64,000 nucleotides of DNA from Neobacillus sp. PS2-9 (GCF_030915525.1 NZ_CP133269.1:3693001-3757000); one strand, 5' to 3'; shown: positions 46,601 through 55,567, counted from the stretch's first letter. Notes: a model not told the origin generated them from the sequence alone. Numbers and translations are program-made.

Positions 46601-47479
46601 ATGGCTAAAAAGCAGACGAGGAGAACATTTCTAAAACGATCATTCGGTTCATTTCTTGCCGTTCTAGGAGTAAGTTCGGGGGGCTATCTTTATGCAAACC
46701 GCATTGAACCATCATTACTCGATATTCAAGAACAACAAATGAAACATCCGTTAATCCCTAAAGGCTTTAATGGAATAAAGATGGTCCAATTTAGCGATAC
46801 CCACCTTGGATTTCAATACACTCTTACCCAGTTTAAGAGGTTAGTCGATAAAATAAATGCTATACAGCCAGATATTATAATCTTTACTGGAGATTTAATG
46901 GACGAGCCAAATAAATACACGGAAATCAATAAACTTGTAGATCTTTTAGAAAAATTACATGCCCCACTTGGAAAGTATTGCATATTCGGTAATCATGATC
47001 ATGGTGGCTACGGTTCAGACATTTACCGTAATATTATGGAAACCACTAATTTCAGCGTCTTACTAAATGAAGCAAAAGAAATAAAAGTAAAGGATGGAAG
47101 TGCTATCTTTTTATTAGGAATTGATGATGCCATGTTAGGAAGGCCCAATTTACCTCTTGCCTTAAAAAATGTTCCTAACGATTGTTTTAAAATCTTACTT
47201 TCACATGCTCCAGACCTTGCCGAAACAGCTGCACAATATCCGATTAACTGGCAAATAAGTGGCCACAGCCATGGTGGACAAGTTAAACTTCCCTTCATTG
47301 GTCCGCTTGTTATACCGCCTTATGCCAAAAACTATCCAGAGGGACTTTATACCATAGAAAATAATCACAAGTTAACTCTATATGTTAACAGAGGCATTGG
47401 AACTACTAGATTACCTTTCCGGTTTATGTCCAAACCAGAGCTAACCATTTTTACATTACTCTCATCAGAAGACATATAA
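46601..47479 (+). CDS. ykuE: Tat-exported metallophosphoesterase YkuE
   Basis: Calcineurin-like phosphoesterase of 292 aa. The N-terminus has a twin-arginine motif (TRRTFLKRS, R7-R8) and a hydrophobic stretch. In B. subtilis YkuE is exported by TatAyCy and stays in the wall. Metal ligands: FSDTHLG, FTGDLMDEP, GNHDHGG, LLSHAPDL and GHSHGGQV. The family hydrolyses phosphodiesters or cleaves UDP-diacylglycerol-like substrates. The ribosome site is weak (AAGGCTGG). Confidence 0.92.
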   Translation: MAKKQTRRTFLKRSFGSFLAVLGVSSGGYLYANRIEPSLLDIQEQQMKHPLIPKGFNGIKMVQFSDTHLGFQYTLTQFKRLVDKINAIQPDIIIFTGDLMDEPNKYTEINKLVDLLEKLHAPLGKYCIFGNHDHGGYGSDIYRNIMETTNFSVLLNEAKEIKVKDGSAIFLLGIDDAMLGRPNLPLALKNVPNDCFKILLSHAPDLAETAAQYPINWQISGHSHGGQVKLPFIGPLVIPPYAKNYPEGLYTIENNHKLTLYVNRGIGTTRLPFRFMSKPELTIFTLLSSEDI

Positions 47480-47515
47480 AAAATCCTTATCAAAAATACA
47501 AATGATAAGGATTTT
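47480..47515. terminator. Bidirectional terminator ykuE/GGDEF-EAL gene
   Basis: AAAATCCTTATC pairs with GATAAGGATTTT between two convergent genes. Confidence 0.85.
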
Positions 47516-47522
47516 CTCGTGT

Positions 47523-49637
47523 TTAGTTTCCAGCATTTTTTTTCAAAAATTTCTTCTCAAGCTCTTCAACAGGAAGTGGTTTAGAATAAAAATATCCTTG
47601 AATTTTATCACACTTCGCCTTAGCTAAAAATTCTACTTGTTGCTGGTCCTCTACACCCTCAGCAATTACTTCCAAACCTAAACTTTGGCCTAAGTGAATA
47701 ATCGACCTAATAATAGCAGCATCTTTTTGATCTAAAAGAATATCCTTAATAAATGATTGATCAATTTTTAAGCCATCAATAGGAAATTGTTTTAAATAAC
47801 TTAAGGATGAATACCCAGTCCCAAAGTCGTCAACCGAGATGGATATCCCTAGCTCCTTCATTCTTTTTAAAATAGGAATAGTTTCTTTTGTATCCTGCAT
47901 GGCCCCTTCAGTAATTTCTATCCCTAGAGAAGAGGCTTGTATTCCATAGGTTTGAATCATTGATTGAATGAAAGGAACAAGGTTTAGATGCAGGAATTGT
48001 TTAGGTGATATGTTTATCGCTACACGAATATTCATATATCCCAAGGAATTCCAGGTATGAATTTGTTGACAAGCTTTTTCAATTACCCAATAACCTATTG
48101 GAATAATTAGCCCTGTATCTTCTGCCAATGGGATAAATACATTAGGTGAAATAAACCCAAATTCACTATCTTTCCATCGCAGCAGGGCTTCAAAACTATT
48201 TACTTCTCCTGTGGCGATATTAATCTGTGGCTGATAAAACAAAGACAGCTCTTCTTTTTCAATAGCCTTTCTTAGGTGTGTCTCTAACGTAACCACATTG
48301 GTAAAAGTTGAATTCATATCAGTACGATAAAATTGAAAATGTGCCTTTCCTCTTTCCTTCACACGATAAAGTGCCTCGTCAGCGTTTTTGATCAGCATCT
48401 CCGCATCATTTCCGTCATCGGGATATAAGCTTATACCTATGCTGGGTGAAATATAATACTCCTGGGTATTTAAATAAAAGGATTGTGAGAAAACAGAAAA
48501 AACTTTTCTGACAAAAGAATTGGCCCTTTCTCGATTAGCCGCTAGCAAAAGAACAGTAAACTCGTCACCACCTAGACGGTAAATATAGCATGTATCACTT
48601 TGAAATTGAGATAATCGATCAGCTACCTTTTTTAAAATCTCATCACCTGCCAAATGACCGAGAGTATCATTAAGAAACTTAAACCTGTCAAGATCAATCG
48701 AAATTAAAGCAAATCCTTTTAATATATTTTCAGGTAAATGAATTTGATCATTTAATTGTTCCAGTAAGGCTCTACGATTTAATAATCCCGTTAATTGATC
48801 GTGAAAAGCCATAAACTTTATCATTTCCATATTTTTAACTTTTTCAGATAGGTCCTTTAATATCACATATAACCCTTTGATTTCGTTATGAATGACAATC
48901 GGAACAGTTTTAATATGGACAATAAGTAAATAGCCTTTCGAATGAATAACCTTACAATCATGTGCCTCAAGTGCTATGCCAGTACAAGATTTCTGTAAGA
49001 GCACTTTAAATTTCTCAATATCCCTGTCATTTATCAAGTCGTAAATGGATCGATTGATCATCTGCTTTTCTGAGTAGCCTGTTAAAAGGGAAGCAGCAGG
49101 ATTGGCTTCTAGAATTTTTCCATTCAGGTTAATTGTAAAAATTGAATCAAGGTTATGTTCAATAATGGATCGATATCTCTGCTCACTTTCAATTATTTTA
49201 TTTTTCTCCTGTAACCATTCAGTCACATCTCTTGTTACAGCTACAATATAACTAATGGCATTGTCTTGATCCAAAACTGGAGTTAAGAGAGTTTCACCAT
49301 AAATTGTTCTTCCATCATTTAATTCAAATTGGTCGTCAAAGGTTATGACTGTTTTTCTTTTTACTAATTTCTCATATTTTCGCTGAAGGGAATTTGCGAA
49401 TGAAAGGGGCAGCACTTCGTAAAATGTTTTTCCAATGGATTCAACAGAAAGGTTAGCTTTTTTCATGCCAGATTCGTTGACGAATATATATCGGAATTGC
49501 GGCCCTTCTTCAACCTTCATTACAAAGACCATATCTTGAATGTGCTGAAAAATAATATCAAAAATAATTTTCTGTATTTTTCCGCTGGCTTTGCCAGAAG
49601 CTAATTCATTCGTTAATAAATTATTTAAATGCTCCAT
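47523..49637 (-). CDS. PAS-PAS-GGDEF-EAL cyclic-di-GMP enzyme
   Basis: 704-residue cytoplasmic protein. Two PAS domains (about 25-140 and 150-265), GGDEF domain (270-435) and EAL domain (450-700). The cyclase site RLGGDEF (356-360) is intact, with no RxxD inhibitory site before it. The phosphodiesterase set is intact: EAL at 483-485, EITEGA, DDFGTGYSS, KIDQSF and AEGVE. It should be able to make or break c-di-GMP, with PAS input. Resembles B. subtilis DgcW/YkoW-type proteins; symbol not assigned. AAGGATG precedes the ATG. Confidence 0.92.
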   Translation of the reverse strand: MEHLNNLLTNELASGKASGKIQKIIFDIIFQHIQDMVFVMKVEEGPQFRYIFVNESGMKKANLSVESIGKTFYEVLPLSFANSLQRKYEKLVKRKTVITFDDQFELNDGRTIYGETLLTPVLDQDNAISYIVAVTRDVTEWLQEKNKIIESEQRYRSIIEHNLDSIFTINLNGKILEANPAASLLTGYSEKQMINRSIYDLINDRDIEKFKVLLQKSCTGIALEAHDCKVIHSKGYLLIVHIKTVPIVIHNEIKGLYVILKDLSEKVKNMEMIKFMAFHDQLTGLLNRRALLEQLNDQIHLPENILKGFALISIDLDRFKFLNDTLGHLAGDEILKKVADRLSQFQSDTCYIYRLGGDEFTVLLLAANRERANSFVRKVFSVFSQSFYLNTQEYYISPSIGISLYPDDGNDAEMLIKNADEALYRVKERGKAHFQFYRTDMNSTFTNVVTLETHLRKAIEKEELSLFYQPQINIATGEVNSFEALLRWKDSEFGFISPNVFIPLAEDTGLIIPIGYWVIEKACQQIHTWNSLGYMNIRVAINISPKQFLHLNLVPFIQSMIQTYGIQASSLGIEITEGAMQDTKETIPILKRMKELGISISVDDFGTGYSSLSYLKQFPIDGLKIDQSFIKDILLDQKDAAIIRSIIHLGQSLGLEVIAEGVEDQQQVEFLAKAKCDKIQGYFYSKPLPVEELEKKFLKKNAGN

Positions 49638-49854
49638 TAAATCATCCTTCAGCTGAAAAATTCTGATTTCTTACAATAATGTTTTTACATTCTAGTATTT
49701 CTATTTTACAATGAATTTAATTGAATGAAAGTAATTTATTGAAAATAATGATTATTTCGCCAAAATTTTTTAGACCTATATACTGCTATGTTTCTATTTT
49801 TTTAAAAAAGAGGTATAATAAAGTTGCCTTAACAAAATGAAAGGAGAACATACC

Positions 49855-50334
49855 TTGAATCACGACCAGAAATATCCCCTATCCAAACTAAATCTAACCA
49901 TCGAAAACCTCGCTCAAGCAGTCTTTATTGTGAATCGCCATGCAAAAACAGCAACTAATCCCAAATTCTTGTACAAATTGAAACAGGAATCACTAAAAAA
50001 ATTAATCCAAGAAGGCAAGGCAAAAAAAGTAGGACTCCACTTTTCAGAAAATCCTAGAAACAGCCAACAGCAATCCGATGTGCTCGTTGAATGTGGCAGA
50101 TACACCTTCCATATTCCTCCTATTAAATCTGATTTCCATGAACTTCCCCATCTTGGTAAACTTGATGGACGTGTTAGAAATCCCAAGGCGACCCTTTCAC
50201 TAAGTTTCGCTAAAGCTTTATTGCAAACCTACACAGGAATTACTGAAATAGAGAATCCAGTATCCATAGCAAAGAAAAATCAACGACCATACCAAAAACC
50301 TATATTCAAGAAATTAGGAGAAAGATATTCTTAA
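49855..50334 (+). CDS. ykyB: YkyB-family protein
   Basis: Basic protein of 159 aa with conserved IENLAQAVFIVNRHAKTA and HELPHLGKLDGRVRNPKA. Corresponds to B. subtilis YkyB; function unknown. The start is TTG 49855, seven bases from AAAGGAGA; an ATG six codons earlier overlaps that site. Divergent from the GGDEF-EAL gene. Confidence 0.88.
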   Translation: MNHDQKYPLSKLNLTIENLAQAVFIVNRHAKTATNPKFLYKLKQESLKKLIQEGKAKKVGLHFSENPRNSQQQSDVLVECGRYTFHIPPIKSDFHELPHLGKLDGRVRNPKATLSLSFAKALLQTYTGITEIENPVSIAKKNQRPYQKPIFKKLGERYS

Positions 50335-50346
50335 TAGCTAAGAACA

Positions 50347-50378
50347 AGGGTGACCAAATACCACTGGTCACCTTTTTT
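50347..50378 (+). terminator. ykyB terminator
   Basis: AAGGGTGACC pairs with GGTCACCTT and is followed by TTTTT. Confidence 0.88.
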
Positions 50379-50535
50379 ACTCGAATTAAGAATTCTTATA
50401 TTCGCTACAACTTCTTGATAGTTTTGTGAACAAAATCACAAACCAATAGACTCAAATTAAAAACCGCATTACAATACAGTCATAAGAAGTTATTCCAAAA
50501 CATTAGTATAAACTTTAAAAGAGGTGCTTTTAATT

Positions 50536-50736
50536 ATGAAAGGAACTGCCATTCTATTTCAAGAGCAGAACATTACATTTATTGAAGATGTTGAACATTC
50601 CTTTTACGAAGAAATAAAAGAGCAATGTGGTTGTGAACAATGCAGCTGCAAGCTTGATGAGAAGATCATCGATTTCGGTTCTGTGTCACCTGTATTCTGG
50701 CATGAAGATGAAATCGACTGGGATTACGGTTATTAA
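50536..50736 (+). CDS. Small Cys-rich acidic protein, unknown
   Basis: 66 residues, acidic, with a cysteine cluster CGCEQCSC in the middle and an acidic aromatic tail FWHEDEIDWDYGY. The clustered Cys could bind zinc or another metal, but I do not recognise the family. GAGGTG lies nine bases before the ATG at 50536, and a terminator follows, so it is probably a real monocistronic gene. Confidence 0.65.
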   Translation: MKGTAILFQEQNITFIEDVEHSFYEEIKEQCGCEQCSCKLDEKIIDFGSVSPVFWHEDEIDWDYGY

Positions 50737-50777
50737 TCATACTCAATAATTTTGATATAAACTCCCCTCCCCCTAAA

Positions 50778-50807
50778 AAACGGTCTGAGATAACTCAGGC
50801 CGTTTTT
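50778..50807 (+). terminator. Terminator of the Cys-rich gene
   Basis: AACGGTCTGAG pairs with CTCAGGCCGTT, followed by TTTTAATT. The AATT tail is the start of the target duplication of MITE copy G. Confidence 0.85.
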
Positions 50808-50815
50808 AATTGATT

Positions 50816-50996
50816 TACTATGTTAAAGCATTATGTTGATTTAATACACCTGTTGATTGGAGTGGAAGGCACGAAGACTCCTGTGGGAGTATGGTTCAGG
50901 CGAGACCCCGCAGGCGCAAGCGCCGAGGAGGCTCGCCGAAACACCCACGGAAAGCGAAGTGCCTGGAACGGAAATCAACAGATAATTTTAATAGCC
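50816..50996 (-). mobile_element. MITE family 1, copy G (reverse orientation)
   Basis: 181 bp; ends TACTATGTTAAAG and TTTTAATAGCC, flanked by perfect 8-bp duplications AATTGATT (50808-50815, 50997-51004). Inserted at the tail of the preceding terminator. Confidence 0.9.
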
Positions 50997-51092
50997 AATT
51001 GATTAATACATGTAAACACCTTGCTTACAAATTGTTTAAATTCATGATATTCTAAACGAAGATTACTCCTGAACTGGAAGGATGGACAAAGA

Positions 51093-52247
51093 TTGGAACA
51101 TTTAGTAAATAACAGAGTTAAAGATATCGAAATATCAGGAATTAGAAAGTTCTTTAATATGGTTTCTCACATGGATGACCTAATCTCGTTTACCATAGGC
51201 CAGCCTGATTTTCCTACGCCAGAACATGTGAAAAATGCTGGGATTGCTGCGATTGAAAAAGATTTTACTTCCTATACTCACAATGCAGGAACAATCGAAT
51301 TACGCAAGGCTGCATGTGAATTTGTTGAAAAAAAATATGATTTGAAATATAAAGCGGATTCCGAAATAATTGTAACTGTCGGAGCAAGTGAGGCGATAGA
51401 TATTGCTTTTCGAACCATATTGGCGGAAGGGACGGAAGTTATTTTACCTGGTCCTATTTATCCAGGATATGAACCCATTATTCGAATGATGGGTGCCGTA
51501 CCAATACACGTAGATCTTAGAGAAAATCAATTTCGTTTCACTTTAGAAACGATAAAACCATTTATCACTGAAAAGACACGATGTATTGTGCTTCCCTACC
51601 CATCCAACCCTACTGGTGTCAGTCTATCAGAGGCAGAGGTGAAAGAAATCGCAGTTTTTTTAAAGGATAAAGATATTTTTGTTCTTGCTGATGAAATCTA
51701 CAGCGAGCTTACCTATGACCAGAAACACACGTCTATTGCGCGTTTCTTAAAAGAAAAGACAATTGTGATTAATGGCCTTTCGAAATCCCACTCAATGACT
51801 GGCTGGAGAATAGGCTTTCTATTTGCATCAGAAAACATTACAAAGCACATTTTAAAGGTGCATCAGTATAATGTCTCATGCGCTAATTCCATCGCTCAGA
51901 AAGCCGCATTAGAGGCTTTAACAGTAGGAATAAATGATGCTTCTGCTATGAAAGAAGAATATGTCCTTAGAAGGGATTATGTGTTTCATCGATTAACAAC
52001 CATGGGACTTGATACAGTTATGCCTGATGGAGCATTTTATTTCTTTGTTAAAATCCCTGAGACAATTCCTTTAAATAGCTTTGATTTTGCCATCAAACTA
52101 GTGAATGAAACAAAGGTTGCCGTAGTTCCCGGTAGTGCATTTTCTGACTTTGGAGAAGGCTATTTCCGTTTATCCTTTGCCTGCTCCATGGAAACGCTAG
52201 AAAATGGGCTCGATCGAATGGAACAATTTATGAATAATTGGAAATAG
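51093..52247 (+). CDS. patA: PLP aminotransferase PatA (N-acetyl-LL-diaminopimelate aminotransferase)
   Basis: Class I/II aminotransferase of 384 aa. Signatures: FTIGQPDFPTPEHV, YPSNPTGVSLS, FVLADEIYSELTY and the PLP lysine in NGLSKSHSMTGWRIGF; Arg near the C-terminus in YFRLSFACS. In B. subtilis PatA lies next to cheV/ykyB and performs the transamination step between DapH and DapL. The start is TTG 51093 with GGAAGGATGG upstream. Confidence 0.9.
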   Translation: MEHLVNNRVKDIEISGIRKFFNMVSHMDDLISFTIGQPDFPTPEHVKNAGIAAIEKDFTSYTHNAGTIELRKAACEFVEKKYDLKYKADSEIIVTVGASEAIDIAFRTILAEGTEVILPGPIYPGYEPIIRMMGAVPIHVDLRENQFRFTLETIKPFITEKTRCIVLPYPSNPTGVSLSEAEVKEIAVFLKDKDIFVLADEIYSELTYDQKHTSIARFLKEKTIVINGLSKSHSMTGWRIGFLFASENITKHILKVHQYNVSCANSIAQKAALEALTVGINDASAMKEEYVLRRDYVFHRLTTMGLDTVMPDGAFYFFVKIPETIPLNSFDFAIKLVNETKVAVVPGSAFSDFGEGYFRLSFACSMETLENGLDRMEQFMNNWK

Positions 52248-52370
52248 CAAAAACAAACCTCCTCATCTAAAAATTAACCGGTTTACTTTAGAGGTTCAAA
52301 CAGTTTAAAACACATAGGGAAACGCACTTGAATTATTTGCGATTTAGAACGTGGATTGTGTTGATTTTAA

Positions 52371-52559
52371 AATAAGCGGAGTTTTTCCGGTTAGACTGCA
52401 GAATAGAGCTCGCTTCGGGGTAAATAAGCGGAGTTTTTCCGGTTAAGTAAAGAAAAATTACCCATTTTTACGTTTTTTTAGTCAATAAGCGGAATTTTTC
52501 CGGTTATTTAAGCTATTTTCAGTGAAATTTCCTAAATAAGAGAAATTTCTCCGCTTATT
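52371..52559 (+). repeat. Cluster of short AATAAGCGGAGTTTTTCCGG repeats
   Basis: Three direct copies of a 23-bp unit (52371-52393, 52423-52445, 52484-52506), AATAAGCGGA(G/A)TTTTTCCGG then TTA. A fourth, inverted and palindromic version lies at 52535-52559 (AATAAG...CGCTTATT). Spacing between copies is 52 and 61 bp; the sequence between them is not repeated. Confidence 0.85.
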
Positions 52560-52621
52560 TATCAAACTCGCTTTTGCGTCTAACGAACTTGTACCACTAC
52601 GTGTGCTTTAGTAAGAATATT

Positions 52622-52660
52622 AAAAAAGGCTTAGAGATATTTGCATCTCTAAGCCTTTTT
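52622..52660. terminator. Bidirectional terminator
   Basis: AAAAAGGCTTAGAGAT pairs with ATCTCTAAGCCTTTTT over a 6-base loop, T-runs on both strands. It probably serves the small minus-strand gene at 52786 and late patA read-through. Confidence 0.85.
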
Positions 52661-52785
52661 GACTGTGAATTGTGTTGTGAGCTTCACGTGATTTGCTATG
52701 TGATTAAGTTTGTTATTTACCGTTTTGCACCATACAAGTAAACCCGTTATCTAAAAATGAGGGGACTTTGTATAAAGGAACACAA

Positions 52786-52962
52786 TTACCCCTTATATTT
52801 TCCGTTATTCTTTGGTGCTTTTTCTTTTTTAGCTTTATCTTTATGAATTTCATTGGTTGCAGCTGAACCCATTTCATGTGCAAATTCTTCATTTAATACC
52901 GCAGAATCAAAACCCTTTTTGTTTTTTTGCTGTGGATCATTCTTTTTTGTCCGTTTAGCCAA
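52786..52962 (-). CDS. Small Lys-rich hydrophilic protein (58 aa), possibly spore-related
   Basis: Short gene beginning MAKRTKKNDPQQKNKKGFDS, with a central FAHEMGSAATNEIH and a basic Lys/Asn tail. Composition (Lys, Asn, Ala, Gln; no hydrophobic core) resembles small acid-soluble or other small spore proteins, but I cannot assign a family. The start is TTG with AGGAGG six to seven bases upstream, the best ribosome-site match in the region. A terminator lies about 125 bp downstream. Confidence 0.7.
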   Translation of the reverse strand: MAKRTKKNDPQQKNKKGFDSAVLNEEFAHEMGSAATNEIHKDKAKKEKAPKNNGKYKG

Positions 52963-53050
52963 TGTGTTTCCTCCTGTCTTCTTAAGGTTTCTATACTAGT
53001 TTCTTGAAGACAAGAAGAATTTATGCTTGGGAGATTGTGGCCACTGTGTA

Positions 53051-53929
53051 TTAGTTCTTCCAATATTTATAAAGTGCTTGAGTACCGCTGTCTTCCTCTC
53101 CATTTTCAGCTAACTGTTCATAAAGCGACTTTGCCAATGCGAGTCCAGGCACGGGCATATCCATTCGCTCAGCTTCATCTAAAGCAATTTTCATATCCTT
53201 AATAAAATGTTTTATGTAAAAACCAGGTTCAAAATTCCCTTTCAGCATCCTCGGTGCAAGATTACTTAATGACCAGCTCCCAGCCGCTCCTGTTGTAATG
53301 CTTTTTAATACGGTTTCAGGGTCAAGCCCTGCGTTTTCGGCATAGATTACTGCCTCACAGACACCAATCATATTTGATGCAATGGCAATTTGATTGCACA
53401 TTTTTGTATGCTGGCCTGCACCTGGTTTTCCTTGATAAACAATATTTGTACCCAGATGCTGCAGAAGAGGAGATACTGCTTCAAATGCTTCCTTTTCACC
53501 ACCCACCATAATGGATAGCTTCGCTTCCCTTGCACCTACATCTCCTCCAGAAACAGGAGCGTCTATGCTTTGAATCCCTCTTCTTTTGGCTTCTTCGTAT
53601 ATTTTCACAGCTAGAGAAGGAGCAGATGTCGTCATATCAATGAGGTAACTTCCTTCCCTTCCATGAGGAATTAATCCATTTTCACCAAAATAAACTTCCT
53701 CGACATCCACTGGATAACCGACAATGGTGAAAATCACATTTGCCTTTATTGCCACTTCTTTTGGGGTTTCGACCCACTCTGCCCCTTTCTCTATTAACTC
53801 ATTGGCCTTTTCCTTTGTTCTAGAATAAATCACTAAAGGATAACCAGCATCTAATAAATGACCGGCCATACTCTTTCCCATTACGCCAGTTCCAATAAAG
53901 CCAATTACGGTGTTATCTGGATTATGCAA
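53051..53929 (-). CDS. ykwC: Beta-hydroxyacid dehydrogenase YkwC
   Basis: NAD(P)-dependent 3-hydroxyisobutyrate/6-phosphogluconate dehydrogenase-like enzyme, 292 aa. N-terminal Rossmann motif GFIGTGVMGKSMAGHL, signature DAPVSGGDVGARE, and the catalytic Lys in KPGAGQHTKMCNQI. Substrate unknown. The start is TTG 53929 after AGAGGAAG. Corresponds to B. subtilis YkwC by synteny between patA and ptsHI. Confidence 0.88.
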   Translation of the reverse strand: MHNPDNTVIGFIGTGVMGKSMAGHLLDAGYPLVIYSRTKEKANELIEKGAEWVETPKEVAIKANVIFTIVGYPVDVEEVYFGENGLIPHGREGSYLIDMTTSAPSLAVKIYEEAKRRGIQSIDAPVSGGDVGAREAKLSIMVGGEKEAFEAVSPLLQHLGTNIVYQGKPGAGQHTKMCNQIAIASNMIGVCEAVIYAENAGLDPETVLKSITTGAAGSWSLSNLAPRMLKGNFEPGFYIKHFIKDMKIALDEAERMDMPVPGLALAKSLYEQLAENGEEDSGTQALYKYWKN

Positions 53930-54000
53930 ATTAATCTTCCTCTCAATGAGATTTTTCTCTATTTTAGCACTTTCATTATGTTTTTAATAAAGATTTGCAT

Positions 54001-54032
54001 AAATAAAGACCGAACGTCCAGTCGTCCGGTCT
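54001..54032 (-). terminator. Terminator of the 157-aa lipoprotein gene
   Basis: GACCGGACG pairs with CGTTCGGTC (one G-U) on the minus strand, followed by TTTATTTAT. Confidence 0.75.
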
Positions 54033-54096
54033 CCGTGCTCCATCTCCAAATTTATGCACATATTAATGATGTCCTTACTCATTAAAAAATAAACTA

Positions 54097-54570
54097 TTAT
54101 AATTCAGAAGAAAAGTTTGTTAAATAGGTTCGTCCAAATACTTCCTTATCATTAAATACTTCTATAGAGACTGCTTGATCTCTTTCAATCATATTTTTAA
54201 GTTCATAAATATGTAAATCCTTTTTTAATGGAAGTGGATCCATAAAGATATACTTCTCACCTTTTTCCCTTACCTCTAAATACTCTCCGTTAAGGACTTG
54301 TTCCTCACCATAAATAATTTCTCTTTTCCCAATTGCCTCAGCTAACTGATCATCATGGATTGTAACCTTTACTTTATACATCTGATGACCTTCTAAAATC
54401 TCATTGTTTATTCGAAAGCGAAATTGCAGCTCATTGTTTTTCGTTAATAATGCATCTGCATAACGATTCACAATTAACTCATTTGAGAATAAAAGCCCAC
54501 AGCCACTTAAAAAAGAAATACAAAAAACTCCAATTAGTAAGGTAAACATTCGATGAATTTTTCTTCGCAT
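54097..54570 (-). CDS. Lipoprotein, unknown function
   Basis: 157 aa; signal peptide with lipobox FLSGC near residue 24, then a mature part of mixed beta character (KVKVTIHDDQLAEAIGKREI). I do not recognise the family. GGGGAG precedes the ATG. Single-gene unit with its own terminator. Confidence 0.75.
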   Translation of the reverse strand: MRRKIHRMFTLLIGVFCISFLSGCGLLFSNELIVNRYADALLTKNNELQFRFRINNEILEGHQMYKVKVTIHDDQLAEAIGKREIIYGEEQVLNGEYLEVREKGEKYIFMDPLPLKKDLHIYELKNMIERDQAVSIEVFNDKEVFGRTYLTNFSSEL

Positions 54571-54658
54571 TTATAACACTCCCCTTTATTTTTACCATAG
54601 CCATATTTGAACGGTAATAAACGTAAAGAAAGGTTAATAAAGGAAAAAAATCATATGC

Positions 54659-55444
54659 CTAAATAGCCTTTACCATTCCTCCATCTACTAGAAAAGAACT
54701 TCCAGTCATATAGGAATTTGCATCAGATAGAAGAAAGGCAGCAACATTGGCAAACTCCTCAGGTGTTCCGTATCTCTGTAATGGAATTCCTGCTTTTACC
54801 TGAAGTTCAACCGTTTCCCTCTCTACACCCAGCTTGTCAGCATTCACTTGATCTAAATGTTTAACACGATCAGTCGCAATTCTGCCAGGAGCAATAGTGT
54901 TTATTAAAATATTATAAGGCGCTAATTCTGTTGCCAATGTTTTTGATAAACCTACGATTCCTGTTCGGAATGTATTGGAAAGGATGAGACCAGGAATCGG
55001 TTCTTTTATTGATGAGGAAGCTATATTTAGTATTTTCCCCCCCTGTTGCTTTAAAAAAGGCAATGCAGCACGAATGACACGTACATAGGATAACAGATTC
55101 AGTTCAAATGAAGTTTGCCAATCTTCGTCCGTTAAGTCCTCGAACGCTCCTGCTCGTGGACCACCTGCATTATTTACTAGTATGTGTAGACCTCCGAACG
55201 TCTCATTAGTGACAGCAACTAACTGGTTAATATCATTTATGTTTGTAATATCCGCTTTTTGAAACGCCACTCGACCTGTACCGATTGACTGAAGTTCAAT
55301 AGCTTTTTGTTTTAATTTTTCTTCTTCGCGGCCTGAAATCATGACGTTGACACCTTCTTTTACAAGCCTTTCTGCAATCGCAAATCCAAGTCCTTGACTG
55401 GATGCTACAACCAAAGCTGATTTACCAGATAAATTTAGTTCCAT
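54659..55444 (-). CDS. SDR-family oxidoreductase with an atypical active site
   Basis: Short-chain dehydrogenase/reductase fold, 261 aa: nucleotide site VASSQGLGFAIAERL (glycine pattern), NNAGG motif, and C-terminal FLVDGG. The catalytic YxxxK is replaced: the aligned stretch reads LSNTFRTGIVGLSK, so Tyr becomes Ser and Lys becomes Arg. This matches a known divergent subgroup of Bacillus SDRs (YkvO-like). Substrate unknown, and catalysis by the normal mechanism is doubtful. AAGGAGG precedes the ATG. Confidence 0.85.
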   Translation of the reverse strand: MELNLSGKSALVVASSQGLGFAIAERLVKEGVNVMISGREEEKLKQKAIELQSIGTGRVAFQKADITNINDINQLVAVTNETFGGLHILVNNAGGPRAGAFEDLTDEDWQTSFELNLLSYVRVIRAALPFLKQQGGKILNIASSSIKEPIPGLILSNTFRTGIVGLSKTLATELAPYNILINTIAPGRIATDRVKHLDQVNADKLGVERETVELQVKAGIPLQRYGTPEEFANVAAFLLSDANSYMTGSSFLVDGGMVKAI

Positions 55445-55520
55445 ATTTTATCCATGCCTCCTTATTATTCTATCTTCAGTATACAAGATTACCAAAGAAA
55501 GGTAGTGGTAGAAAACTCAC

Positions 55521-55555
55521 AAAAAAAGGCGGAATATTTTATCCGCCTTTTTTTT
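55521..55555. terminator. Bidirectional terminator upstream of the SDR gene
   Basis: AAAGGCGGA pairs with TCCGCCTTT over a 8-base loop, with long A and T runs; ends azoR transcription. Confidence 0.88.
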
Positions 55556-55567
55556 GTCAACATATAT

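Larger units (their letters stand above)
52248..52785. other. Long gene-free region downstream of patA
   Basis: 538 bp without a gene on either strand. It contains a cluster of short AATAAGCGGA repeats (52371-52559) and an orphan bidirectional terminator (52622-52660). The stretch 52663-52785 shows nothing I can assign. Confidence 0.6.
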
